Assembly: GCA_018697195.1 (NCBI GenBank)
Contig: CM031864.1
Location: forward strand, 16,973,920 to 17,037,919
Source of the DNA: Certhia americana
Taxonomy: Eukaryota > Chordata > Aves > Passeriformes > Certhiidae
DNA length: 64,000 nt
Reading direction: 5' to 3'
In this document: positions 53,617 through 64,000 of the stretch, in pieces
Position numbering within the stretch: position 1 is the first letter of the stretch
Layout: every line of letters starts with the position of its first letter
The notes under the pieces: generated by a model
Databases searched by the model: none
Seen by the model: only the letters and a program-made list of their open reading frames with translations
What the model was told of the DNA's origin: nothing
Program-made: the position numbers and the translations under genes

Positions 53617-55561
53617 TGTTAAGCCACTGTCTTCCCCCATTTAACCTCATCAGCAATTTAAGGGCACGGCTGCAACATTTTGTCAACCTACCAGCTGTGT
53701 ACAGTTGAACAATGACAGAAAGGCAGTACAACTGGATTTAAGACATTATTTTACACGAAATTATTTTATAATATATTTCATTATGAAATTTTAAAAAAGC
53801 TCACTCTCCTTCTCCTCTAGCACTACTGGTAAATCCTATAGATTCTGGGTAGACTTTGTACCAAGATGAAATATTCACTACTTGACACTGAATTGCTAGG
53901 TAAGTAACAGAGCCTATCATGCTTTTTCAAATTTTGAAAACATAGAATTTTATGCAAACTCATTACATGGTCTTTCTTGATGGTGAACTGTGATTTGAGC
54001 ATCAAATTACATCCCACAGGATTACTGTAATGTAGAAGTGCAAGGTATTTCATCTGTTTTTACATGGCCATTTCACATCCTTGCCTCCAAAGAGCTTTTC
54101 TACAATTCTGTGAACAATGTGGGCAAGCCTTCTACCATCACTGCTTGCAGAGAGGTTCCTATTAATTGATCTAAGAGACACAATGTATACAGGCATTAAT
54201 GTTTACCTGAGCTTTTTGGGGGTTCTTTGCAAATTAGGCATAAAAAGGATATTTTTTCACAATACTACAAACTTATGAAATCCTTTAACTCATTCGGACA
54301 GTATCTTTATGTAAATCAGCCAGGGTGACCAACAGACACAATTTCCACAGGTAACTTAAGCTCTTTATGCGGTACCAATATGAAGTTTACATCTACGTTG
54401 GTAAAAAAATGCAGCAAGGAAAAAGGTTAATTAACAAAAATCAGCTCACAGATTTGGCTAACAGGCAGAGTATTCAAGAAGACCAACAATTATATTTTCA
54501 GAGAACACAAGCTGGTTTTGGTTTATTTCACCAGGGATTCCTTTACACTCTGAAGTAGGGGGGACATTATTTTCATCTGAACAAATCCGGTTTGGGAGAT
54601 TATGCCAAGTTTACCCAGTGTCAAAATCAATTTAAGTGAGCACAACATTTTTTAATTTTACTGTAATTTTCCCAATCTCTGGAACCATAATACAAAATAA
54701 TCTGCAATCCAGAGCACAAAGGAAGCTAATTGAATGTGGCTTTAAAAGAATAAAGGGAATAAACCAAGAATCTTAAGGCAGCCCTCTGATAGCCATATCA
54801 CTTGAACTTTGCTAATGATAAGAAGCTGCTTGAAAATGTAAAAATACGAGGACAGTGTTACTGACACAGTGAATCAGCAGCTGTTCAAAAACCTTTAATT
54901 CAAACCAACTTCAGGAAAAGCTGCAGAGCAAATGACAAAATTGGAGAAAATACTGAATAATTAAGTTCTCAGAGCTTTTAAAAGCCTAAAACTGTTTGAA
55001 ACTAGTAACTGTGTGTGAGCATGTGTGTGCTTTATTACTATTGAGAATTTTATTCTTTTTTCAGTTCCATTTTCTCCGTAAGTGACTTTCAAAGGCTTGA
55101 ATTAAGGAAGTATACACACTACTAGGCTGTGGTAACACTTGCAAGCATAAGCACAAACTATTGCTTAAGAAATTCCACTGAGAACCCTTGACTTCAGTGT
55201 CCACATGAAATTCAGTTATTTTAAAGTTAAAGGCACTGCCATTTTTGTTTAATATCCTGTTTATTCAGTTCCTGATGCTCCTACTTCAGTCAATCTTTTC
55301 TGTATTAAATAACCTCACAAAGATGCTCCAAGTAGTCAGTGCCTTTTTCTCCTGCTAGCCTGGTCACCTGTTGAGAGTTCAACTCCCTTTTTGCATTAAG
55401 AACTTTCATACTTTCCTAGGTACATTCCTCCTAATACTACTAAGCATAAATTAGGCAGCAGACTTCATGAAACTTTAAAAAAAAAGTCTGAGTAGCACAC
55501 CCTTGGTTGTTTACTTGGTCTTTGTGTTTGGGGGTTTTTTTTAACAGTGATATTTGCCCAA

Positions 55562-55596
55562 TTTTTTTTTTTTTTGTAATTAAAAAAAAAAAAAAA
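55562..55596. repeat. T14/A15 inverted repeat
   Basis: A run of 14 T, a GTAATT spacer and a run of 15 A make a nearly pure A/T hairpin sequence. Overlapping Phe- or Lys-rich frames are artefacts of it. Confidence 0.85.
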
Positions 55597-57054
55597 ATCA
55601 TGCAGACTGAACAGAAGAAAAAAAAATGTATAAAAAGACAAGTCAAGTCTCTTTGGTGGCATTATGGGTGTTTTCCTCTACAAAATTCCTGTTCCTTTGG
55701 TAGGTCTTTTTAGTAAGAACAAAATCTGTTGGAATGAATACTAAACATCAGAAGAAACTATTCTAAGAAGATACTCTGGAAATTATTCATTTCAATTCTC
55801 ACCGTAATTCTTGTATAACTCTGCACCATATCCTTCTGCAGTTACATTATAAAGGTTTGCAACCTCAGCTCTGACTCTAGGTCAATGTAACAGGATTGTC
55901 ACACTGCACTGCTCTTTGATGCACTCTGCTTAAACGCCTTTCCAATTAGAAAACTGCTGCATTTTCTCTGCACCTAAGTGACCCATTAAAAGCTTCCCCA
56001 GATTTATTCTGCATTGTCTAATCAGTCCATTTATTCTGTCCTGAAATCACCAACCCTGCACAAGTCAGGTAGTAAAGAATTCTACACCGAAGAATCACAT
56101 TAGGTTACCAAAACTCTGAAGCACTCGCCCCCCAGTGTGAAGAATCTTCTTTAAAATTTTCTTTATAATTTGAATCAAAAATTATGTTCCAACTTGTACT
56201 AAAAACCCCTGTCAATCAATTAACGTGTTAATTCATTACTCTATACAACACGAAATGACTTCTCACTCTAAAATCTGGCGCACATTCATTCCTCATATGT
56301 GTTTGAAAGCAAAGTTCCATGACACAATCTTAATAATTAAATTATGAGCTGGAAAGGTGGGCAGGAATCAGACTATCACCACAAATGAGGTTTTGCTTAA
56401 AGGGATAGAGCTATACAGCACTGATGGAAACCTATTTTGATCTATCATATTTGTTTTCCATTACACCTTCATTTGTCAGTTTACAGACCACGCTACCACG
56501 ACAGGGATACAGCCAATAGGCTGAAGGTTACACACAAACCATAACAAGAAAAAAAACTTTCTACATTTCACACAAGTTCCATTTGTCAAGATGATGCACA
56601 TCACTGCAAGCTGGTAACACAAACTTTGTCAGAGAAACCGCCGGATCCTGAAGCTGTTTGGAGCCCGAACACACGACTTTGATACCTGAACCGGTAACTT
56701 TTCCTTCGCTGTTGTACACCACCTCTGCGTCGGGAGCCCTACCACCGCTCCCGGAGGGCACACCGGCCAGCGCCGCGGCGGGCCGGAGACTCGCTAGCCC
56801 TTTGTACCGACACCAGGCGTTCCAGAGCCTGTCCGCTTCAGGCCAAGCAGGAAGGGAGCGAAGCGGAGAGTGAGGAGCGCACGCTCCCCCCGTCCCAGGA
56901 CGGCAGCACAAGGCTGCCCGGGCCGGCCGCCAGCACAGGGGGGCAGCGCGGGCGGAGGACAGGCGGCCCTGCCCCGGCAGGGCAGGGATGTGTGCGGGCC
57001 TCACAGAGTCAGCCCGGCCGCCCCCGTGTGCCGCCCCCGCCCGCCGGGCGTTAC

Positions 57055-57160
57055 CTGGCTGCCACGGTGGCGCAGCCGCCGGCACGGCCCCAGGCGGCGA
57101 GCGGCGGCCCCGGGCTGCCCAGCTCCTCCGCGCCTGGCAATGGCGGCGGCCCCGCTCCCC
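57055..57160 (-). other. possible alternative first exon (donor CCAG|GTAACG)
   Basis: On the minus strand, GGCAGCCAG is followed by GTAACG, so a transcript starting near 57.1-57.2 kb could splice from 57055. The upstream limit is arbitrary. The plus strand here carries AATGGCGGCGGCC, another YY1-like word, which might instead mark a divergent plus-strand start. Confidence 0.25.
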
Positions 57161-57413
57161 CTCCCCGCTCCGCGCTCACTGGCTGCGCCGCTTCATGTGA
57201 CCGAACAAAACCCTCCTCGACACAGCCCTTTGTGTCCCGCCCGGCCGGGGCACCGGGAACGCCGCTCGCCGGCTCGGGGAGGTGGCGAGGGGCGCTTGAG
57301 GGGACGGAGAGAGGCGATAAGGCGGGCTGGAGAAGGAAGGGCCGGGGAGGGCAGCGCCTACCGCGGCCACTCGACCTCCGCCGCGCCGCCGCCGCCCCGG
57401 CCCGGCCACTTAC

Positions 57414-57480
57414 CGCGGGGCGGGCGGCTGCGGCCGAGCCGCGGTGCCGCACCAGGTCGGAGGCGGCCGCCATGTTTCCG
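57414..57480 (-). other. ZNF644: ZNF644 first exon, 3' part, with TISU-like ATG
   Basis: The donor CGCG|GTAAGT is a full consensus match with the last exon base at 57414. Upstream in the same exon AAACATGGCGGC (57477-57466) matches the TISU/YY1 consensus SAASATGGCGGC at 11 of 12 positions, and such sites typically lie just downstream of transcription starts. The ATG at 57473-57471 opens exactly 20 codons (MAAASDLVRHRG and on) ending in phase 0 at the donor. The transcription start is not defined, and the exon may extend right to about 57.5-57.7 kb. Spliced to 26331 the frame stays open. Confidence 0.6.
57466..57477 (-). promoter_or_regulatory. YY1/TISU-like element
   Basis: AAACATGGCGGC on the minus strand. 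This combines a YY1 core with a start codon in near-ideal context (A at -3, G at +4). The orientation supports transcription toward ZNF644. Confidence 0.65.
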
Positions 57481-57698
57481 ATGCGGCAGGATGGGGCAGA
57501 GCCGCCCGCTCCGCCACCCGCCGCTAGGGCGGCCGGCCCGGCCCGGCCCGGATTGGGGGGGGGGGCTCCGTTCGGCCCCGGCCCGCGCCTCCCAGCCCGC
57601 GGGGCCCCGCACCTCCAGCTCTCCCCCCCCTCACTCCGCGGCCGGCCGGGGGCGGCGGGGGCGCGATACAAAAAAATAAATCGTAACGGGAAACTCAC

Positions 57699-57735
57699 GG
57701 GCTCGCCGGGCTGTGCGTCACGCCGGGGTTACGTC
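57699..57735 (-). other. possible short alternative first exon near the CRE
   Basis: GAGCCC|GTGAGT puts a strong donor at 57698, about 50 bp downstream (minus strand) of the CRE at 57751. A start a few tens of bases below the CRE would make a very short non-coding first exon. The right border is a guess. Confidence 0.3.
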
Positions 57736-57750
57736 CTGCGCGCGCCGTCG

Positions 57751-57758
57751 TGACGTCA
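57751..57758. promoter_or_regulatory. consensus cAMP response element
   Basis: The palindrome TGACGTCA, the full CREB/ATF site, lies within the CpG island and is followed by CGCGCAAG. In CpG-island promoters such sites usually sit within about 100 bp of the start. Confidence 0.75.
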
Positions 57759-58159
57759 TCGCGCAAGCCTCCCGACCGCCCCGCCGCTCCGCGCGCGGCT
57801 ACACGCACACGGACACGGGCGCGCACGCGCCCCGCGGCGGGCGAAGGGCGCACGCGCACGGCATCCCCTCCCTTCCCCCGCAGGGAGTCCGCGCGCCCCT
57901 CCCCGCCACCGCCGCCCGCCTTTCCCGGTGTCGGGCGCGGCCCCTCGGGCTCCGAGGGAATGTTCCCCTGGAGCCGGAGGAGATGGCCCCGTGGGCAGCT
58001 CCACAAACGCGCCGGGCGCACAACGGCGGCTGCCAGCGCAGCCCCCGCCCGCCCTGCGGGCTCCCCTCACCTCCGCCGCGCGTGGGGGCGGGCGGCCCTT
58101 CCCACAGCACTGGGAAAGCAGGGCAGGTGCGGCAGCCTGGGCGCTCCCGGGACAGCGGG

Positions 58160-58340
58160 CAGGCTCAGGCCCAGGCCCAGGGGGGTCAGGCTCAGGCTCA
58201 GGGGGCTCAGGCCCAGGGGGCTCAGGCTCAGGGGGCTCAGGCCCAGGGGGCTCAGGCTCAGGCTCAGGGGGCTCAGGCTCAGGGGGCTCAGGCCCNNNNN
58301 NNNNNGGCTCAGGCTCAGGCTCAGGCTCAGGCTCCGGCTG
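58160..58340. repeat. GC-rich hexamer-based minisatellite with assembly gap
   Basis: The array is built from GGCTCA and GGCCCA units with interspersed GGGGGCTCA variants. Left of the gap the units alternate in a higher-order pattern. Right of the gap five GGCTCA-type units follow one another and end in GGCTCC. Ten N at 58296-58305 mark an assembly gap, so the true array length is unknown. Frames through it give Gly-Ser or Gln-Ala repeats and are not genes. Confidence 0.92.
58296..58305. other. assembly gap (10 N)
   Basis: Ten ambiguous bases within the minisatellite. The round number suggests a placeholder and not a measured size. Confidence 0.98.
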
Positions 58341-58689
58341 CTGTGGGCAGTGCCACGGGGCGCGGAGAACCTGAGCGCAGCGGGGGGCGGGAAGCCACGA
58401 GGCGACAAAAAGACACGTTCGGTGCCATTCTCAGATTAATGCTGCCGGATCGAACCCCGGCCCACAGAGGGAATTCTCCCAGAGTCAGGGAAGAATGTTT
58501 AGTGCGTACAGACTGCTTAGCCGAGTTAATTTTTTCCCTTCAGACTTGCTGGGCCCAGGGGATTTCACGCTAGAGCGAGAAGCAGATAAAGGTGTGAGCA
58601 GTGGTCAAAGTGCTCAAGGAGACAACAGATGTCAGGAGAGAGGGAGGGGAAAAATACGGCACATATAATTCAAAAGGGGGGAATAGGTA

Positions 58690-59880
58690 GAGCCAAGCAC
58701 CGTCAATCATTCTAGCCTCTATTCCCAGAAAAGTACTGAAGCAAATAATCACACATCTTTAAGTCCACGATAGCTAATGAAGTGATAAGTTACAGCCAAC
58801 ATAGATTTGTCAAAAAAAATCACATCAAGCCAGACTCATGCCAAGCTGTGACAGGATAACAGGCCTTTGGATGTGAGTAGTGCTAGGTCAGTTATGGCTT
58901 AAGTAAGGTTTTTGACACCATCTCAGAGAAGTCTTAATTGAGCAAGCAAAAGACATGGCAGAATGAAATTACTGCAGTGATGGAAATTACATCAGCAACG
59001 TTTCACTGTGACAAATAGCAGGACAGCAAATACGGTTCCCTGGAGGTGGGTATGTCCTGAGTGTGATACCAAGTCTAATTATATGAGTGACAGAATACAG
59101 TTTAAATTGATTGGATTTGCCAACAATGCCAAACTGGCAGAGCTGGAAGCATATTTTAGCACAAGAATTGAAAACCTTCCTGAAAAAATAGTTGCAGAAA
59201 TATGATGCAATTGAATAGATACAAGTGCCAACTTCAACATTTAAGCAGGAAAATAACAATTGCACAATTGCAAGACTGGGAACAGATGAATAAACACCAG
59301 GTTTACAGAAAAGGGGCTGGGGATCAGAACAAATCACAAACTGAACATGCATCAACAATGTCACACTGTTGTGAAAAAAGCCGCAGTACAGAGAGATGCA
59401 TAAACAGAACTGTCATATCTGGGACATAGGAAGAATTCCTCATCTTTAATACTGGTGAAGCCTCATCTGTACACTCAGATTTGGCCTCTGCATTTCAAGA
59501 AAAATTTCTTTCAAAAAAACTTCCATTAGAAAACAGTACAATGAAGGGGGGGTAGGGTGGGAAAGTTCACCATTTTAAAAGATGTGACCCTAATTGAAAA
59601 TAGAAATGTGTGAGATTTTTTAGTCTACAGAATAAAAGACCATGGGCAGAAAAATCCATTGCTCACTGCAGACAAGGCTAAACCTAACAGCTTTAAACTG
59701 TACTGAGAAATTCCAGTTAGACATTAGGAACAGTTCTATTATGATACAGATAAATAAAACTGGCATATATTCTCTACAAGATCCTGGAAATGTTATTAGT
59801 ATGGTTTTTAATATTAAGTTAAATATCTATAAGAAAAAGAAGCATTTGACTGCTATGAAGTAATGGAGGCACACTAGGTA
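58690..59880 (+). mobile_element. ancient L3/CR1-like LINE remnant, 3' part
   Basis: Successive words match the 3' half of L3/CR1-type reverse-transcriptase ORFs in the right order: CCCAGAAAAGTACTGAAGCA (about 58725), AGCCAACATAGATTTGTCAA (about 58793), a GTAAGGTTTTTGACACCATC block (about 58904), CCAAACTGGCAGAGCTGG (about 59130), GGGGCTGGGGATCAGAACAA (about 59313), CTGAACATGCATCAACAATG (about 59340) and GACATTAGGAACAG (about 59720). The frame is broken many times, so it is inactive. Edges are approximate and no target-site duplication was identified. It starts about 200 bp beyond the ZNF644 CpG island. Confidence 0.75.
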
Positions 59881-62800
59881 ATAATTGTTGTCAGCATAAT
59901 TTTCCGTAGCTGCAGTTACTATCCAGATACCCAGATATCTGTTCTGATTTTTTTTTCTGACAAAAGTGAATCCCAGAGGCATTTAAACATTTAATGTGTT
60001 GACATGGTCTTATGCACAGGTGTAGATATCCCCTTTGGGAATCTTTGTCATGTTACAATCAGTATAGCTGTGTGGCAACATATGTCACATGCTCAGCTAA
60101 TTTGCTAATTTATAAACTTTATATATCACTATAAATTCCACATTTTAGCAGTGCTCATGCAACCATCATCTATCACGGCTTTTGCTTTTCTCTGCTTTTT
60201 CTCCCTACCACCAGAGGCTAATTTTGCCCAAAATTCATTAAATCCAGGGGTTTCTCTGGAGCTTACCAGTTAGGAGAAGGCAGTGTGAGTGGTTTATGTT
60301 GTGGGACTGAGACCCACCAAACTCAACTGATTAGAGATGACTAAAAGGCCATTAAATAGGCCAATTTTCAATCTCCACTGAGTTAGACTGAATTCAAACT
60401 GATAGCCCACAGGCAAAAGGCTATGAATTTCATTAACAGTACCCCAAAGCATTCAGTCCCCTAATGAGTGCTAATATTATTCTTCTGAGAATTAAGCTTG
60501 TTTTCTGAAAATATACATTTATAAAATCGAGTTCTAATTATTTTGGACCTTGTAAGGACAGTTTTTCCACTGCCCTTAAACACAAGAAACATTATCATCT
60601 TGGGCAATCCACAGATTCCTTCTAAGAGTCTTACATCAAGATGTAACCAAAACCATGTAACCATGCTAACCAAAACACAAACAACAAAAATGTGTAAAAG
60701 CAAACATTAATACTACCACTATGTTTCTTGCTGAAAATCATGTATTTTATTGCACACCATCATTTTAAGGTCATCACTCTTCCTTAAATATATTTTGTCA
60801 CACAGAAGGTGAGATTTAAGGAACAGCAATTCTTGCTTCAATTCTGCAATTAATAACTGAAGGAAATTACCAAATTCCATTGAAATGTTAACTTATAGAA
60901 AAAGATGCAGTATTTTATTGTATTTCACATCTATTTGTGAACAAGTAAAATTCTTAGCATAAGAAAACCAAACTTCAGTTCTAATGCTGCCAAATCCCAC
61001 AATTTATTAATAGTTTAAAGATATCTGGCAATTTTTTAATCTCTCAACTTAATACTTGAACTAGGAGACTCAATTCCATTAGCACTAGTGGACTCTTAAA
61101 AATGCATATGATTCACATAATCTGGATTGAATAATGGTAGATCAAAAGAAAAATCCACATTTGGTGTGAATGAATAGAGCAAATAAATGCAGTATTTTGT
61201 TAAAATGGCAGTGTGGTAAAATATTATGTCCAGTGGCGTCAGAAGTATTTTTTGATTTCTAATTCCACTCTGTTGCCATTTATAGTATGTGAAAAATAGT
61301 GCATGATCTTACAGGTTGTCTGATGGATTAAGAAGACTTGAGAAATAGACACAAAATGACACAAAATTGGAATTGCATGTCTGCCCAAAATAGAAATTGC
61401 AGGACCAGTGAAGCATTCTAATGTCAGTAAAAGAACATATATGGCCAGTAAAGATCCATACAACAGGATTCTTGAAAATCAAGCCATATACTGCACAGCT
61501 GGCTTTTTGTTTGCAGGAATTCTGGCTGTGTCCTGTAGTTTGCTCCACCAATGCAGACAAGGCCTAATAATGGTTAAAACAGCATTTGAAAATCTCGAGA
61601 GAATGGTGCTGCCTAGTTCCTTCTGGTCTTCAACATGGCTATAAAAAGCTTAAACCAAGGCAGGTTCTTTCAAGTTAGTAGCAAAGTATGATTAACTGGA
61701 ACCAATTTAGAAACTGTTTCTTCATATAAACGTTTTTGTAGCTGAAGCTGCAGAGGGGGAGTTGGAACGGGTTTAAGCTGAAGCATTTTGAATGAATGAT
61801 GACTGCAAATGCCTCCTTGTAACACATAGCAAAATCCCAAATGCCTGGAGGGAAAAACTTTTTAGTGATAATTTCTTACATTTATATAGCACCTTTAATT
61901 CCCTAGGACCCCAAGCACTTCATTAACTCTATGCAAAAAGCTTCACCATGGAAATATAGCCACTACATGCATCATTCCTTGAAAATTTCATATTCAGTTG
62001 ACAGATATTCTGGTTATCCTGTGTACAGCAAACAAAACAACAGATAAAATATTAAGCTATATAATTTTGAGTTGTAGAACAATTTAAGGCTGTATGGTTT
62101 ACAAAATGCTGTCATATAATAGATACATTGCATTTAGCCCATTTATTTTCCTTCTCCATTTACTATTTCAATCTCATCTTTACACCATAGCCATTGGTAG
62201 AAAATGTTGTCTTCCATAACGTTTTCAAAATTGAAATGATTCTTGATGTCTGGATTTCAGACAAAAATGGTCTCTATAGGAAAAAGTAGCATCTTTTATT
62301 AAACACACTACTACAGTCTAAAAAAGTAGAGGTTTTGAGCACCTAAGATATAATGATGGGACTTTTTTAAGGTGAGATGGTTATACTAATAAAGTCCTTT
62401 ATGTATAAAATTTGTCTTGTCTTTGCCTTTAGACCCTTGTAACTGCAAAAACAAGCACACAGAAACATGATATGAAAGATACTTGTGTTTCATTGCTCAA
62501 CTTGCCAGAGTTTTTCTTTACCCCTCTACAAAGATGTTTCTGGTTTCTTGGCCTTTCTTACAATGACATAATGCTGATTTCACCACGATATCCACGAATT
62601 TAGGAAGTCACTGTACCGTTTGTTTCAACAAACAGTAATCAACATTATTTCAACTGAAATATTAGAAGAACTAATAAAAGGATCATTTGGAGCAGTTTGA
62701 TTTATTTCAACATTGTAAAAACCAAAAGGGGGAAAGCGACTTTTCCTAGTCTTTTTTTTTGCTGCTTGAGCTGTTGATTCATGTTTTGCTGGCTTGTTTC

Positions 62801-64000
62801 TTTCACAGCCTCTTTTGAGATACAGTTGTCAATGTTAATTAAAGAGGATTGTCTCGTCTTGTCTATTTTTCAGACAGAACAAAAAAAAGTATTTTATTTA
62901 TAAATTTAGTCTCTGCCATAAATCAAGATATTCTAGTCACCTTTGCCAATATGAATTAAACTTTTAGAATTACCAGTAAAATAATAAGAGAGCAGTAAGA
63001 GCATATAGGTAAAATTAAAACCATTAACCATTAAACCTATGTCTCTCTTTACAGTGATCCCAAGGTAAGATTAGTCCTGAAATAAAATATTTTGCAACAG
63101 AAGGGTTTTTAGACAGGATGCCTAAGGAAACATTACTGCTTGGCACTGTTTTGCCTTTAGAACTGTCCTACTGTTGTAAGTGTTTGCAATCTCACAGCTA
63201 GGAGAAGATTGCTCAGATTACATAATAAAGACAACTGCCACTCTCTCTTCTCACTGCTCAGCTTCATTGTCCATAGGCAATGGTAGGAAAATTTCCGTGC
63301 CTGTTGCTTAGACCTGCTCCCTTTGGAGGAGGAGGTCTGTGCTTGCAATTACAAAACAGCTTTTGTCAGGACAGCAGCTCGTTCCCAGCTTCCCACAGCC
63401 GTGTCCTGTTCTCAGTCTCACCACTATGGAGTGTTTCTGTCATCTGCCACTGATCAGAGGGGAGCAGCCGCTGGGGCAGCACTGCCTGCCTGGCACAACA
63501 GGCTCCATTCTTAGCTATTCCACAGGTACCACCACAGTAAACATTATCAATTACAAATCCTGGATTAATTATCAATAGTCATTCATTAACCTTAGTCCTT
63601 ATGCTTATTTTATTTTATCAGGTGTTATTCTAATTCATCCTCCATTAAAAAGACAATAGCTAAGCCTACATCTGTGTTCCTTTCAGGAGGATCTGCCATC
63701 TCTCTTCTCAAGTCTGAGTTACTGAGCTCAAGTCTCACAGAATTCAAAGATCACAAGAAAGCAGATTAGTGTAGGAAAATACCACCATACATTATAACAC
63801 TGACCTTCTTAAAAAAAATGCATTGCCTTGGAGAGTTGCCATTTGCATCACACACAGGAAGCATTAATATATGAAAATATGCTATAAGCAATGAAACCAT
63901 AACAAGTTTCTTCCTGAATCTGTTGATTAATTATAATTTAGTGTGAGAGGAAGAAAGCAGTGGCAATAAACTGGCCTTCAATAGATGATAGAAAAGGACC
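59881..64000. other. intergenic DNA upstream of ZNF644
   Basis: AT-rich sequence with a small GC-richer patch at about 63.3-63.53 kb. In mammals HFM1 and CDC7 lie in this direction, but nothing here resembles their exons. Around 61878-61935 the words ACATTTATATAGCACCTTT and GGACCCCAAGCACTTCA resemble an old repeat found across vertebrates, whose family I cannot name. No gene is supported. Confidence 0.5.
61878..61935. repeat. possible ancient dispersed repeat fragment
   Basis: The pattern of TTTATATAGCACCTTT followed, after about 15 bases, by a CCAAGCACTT-like word recurs in many vertebrate genomes as part of old interspersed repeats. This identification rests on memory of the motif alone. 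Confidence 0.3.

Larger units (their letters stand above)
38438..57413 (-). other. first ZNF644 intron, about 19 kb
   Basis: Long AT-rich first intron. Identified contents are poly-A runs (44314-44327, 46277-46298), an (AC)n repeat (53602-53616), a T14/A15 palindrome (55562-55596), a G/T-rich low-complexity stretch near 49.45-49.53 kb and a locally GC-rich patch at 45.79-46.05 kb. Several isolated GTGAGT-type donors (near 40.97, 45.72, 48.19 and 51.69 kb, minus strand) lack good acceptors. Confidence 0.6.
9083..57480 (-). other. ZNF644: ZNF644 transcription unit
   Basis: Whole locus on the minus strand, from a CpG-island first exon to a 3' UTR at about 9-10.5 kb. The coding exons, in order, are 24992-21964 (start codon at 24961), 21789-21184, 18628-18506, 11337-11235 and 10752-10560. 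All junctions have AG acceptors and GT donors, and the phases are compatible. The coding lengths 2998, 606, 123, 103 and 193 nt sum to 4023 nt, or 1340 residues plus stop. Two leader exons (38437-38382 and 26331-26259) sit between promoter and start codon. The protein is a nuclear C2H2 zinc-finger factor. Mammalian ZNF644 works with its paralogue-like partner WIZ to bring G9a/GLP (EHMT2/EHMT1) to chromatin, and human missense variants are linked to high myopia. Confidence 0.93.
56640..58480. promoter_or_regulatory. ZNF644: CpG-island promoter of ZNF644, possibly bidirectional
   Basis: GC content and CpG density rise sharply between about 56.64 and 58.48 kb against AT-rich surroundings. The island contains a consensus CRE (TGACGTCA, 57751-57758), an NRF1-like GCGCACGCGCA (57848-57858), a YY1/TISU-like site (57466-57477) and many GC boxes. 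Minus-strand donors at 57413 (GTAAGT), 57698 (GTGAGT) and 57054 (GTAACG) fit one or more first exons of ZNF644. Such islands often fire in both directions, but I recognise no plus-strand gene. Long frames across it (for example 56870-57679 and 57713-58573) are GC-driven artefacts. Confidence 0.85.

Noticed and set aside
56561..58573. Many long frames on both strands, up to 286 codons
   Set aside because: The CpG island lacks stop codons because of its composition, and parts translate the hexamer minisatellite or run through N bases.
59008..59205. Plus-strand frame of 65 codons
   Set aside because: It is a fragment of the ancient LINE with stops on both sides.
1..64000. CRISPR arrays, operons, prokaryotic mobile systems, tRNA or rRNA genes
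   Set aside because: None was seen. Tandem repeats present are minisatellites or simple repeats, and no cloverleaf-like sequence was recognised by eye.

Overview
The window is vertebrate nuclear DNA, most likely from a bird. It is AT-rich, has split exons with GT/AG borders, and carries one strong CpG island. It holds a CR1 LINE with the typical 3' tail, an LTR of a type I recognise from avian genomes, and remnants of an older L3/CR1-like LINE. I saw no Alu, L1 or B1 elements. There is no prokaryotic gene, CRISPR array or operon.

One protein-coding gene is clear: ZNF644, on the minus strand, which recruits the H3K9 methyltransferases G9a/GLP. Reading right to left: the CpG-island promoter and probable first exon lie at about 56.6-58.5 kb; two short leader exons lie at 38382-38437 and 26259-26331; a 3-kb exon with the main start codon lies at 21964-24992; four further coding exons lie at 21184-21789, 18506-18628, 11235-11337 and 10560-10752. 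The stop codon is at 10562-10560 and the 3' UTR runs leftward, perhaps to about 9.1 kb. The five coding pieces join without a frame error into 1340 codons, close to the roughly 1330 residues I recall for mammalian ZNF644.

Left of the gene (1-9 kb) is intergenic DNA with a 63-bp minisatellite at the window edge and a solo LTR at 1695-2513. Right of the promoter are a hexamer-based GC-rich minisatellite broken by a 10-base N gap, an ancient LINE at 58.7-59.9 kb, and intergenic DNA to the end. The introns hold an antisense CR1 fragment (32.3 kb), an L3/CR1-like fragment (about 36.3 kb) and simple repeats.

The most interesting observation is the 5' end. A start codon in a TISU/YY1-like context in exon 1 is in frame, through the 26.3-kb leader exon, with the exon at 21789. 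Skipping the 3-kb exon would therefore give a short protein with only the C-terminal fingers, while including it turns the same reading frame into an upstream ORF that stops 26 nt before the main AUG. This is inference from splice phases and needs transcript data.
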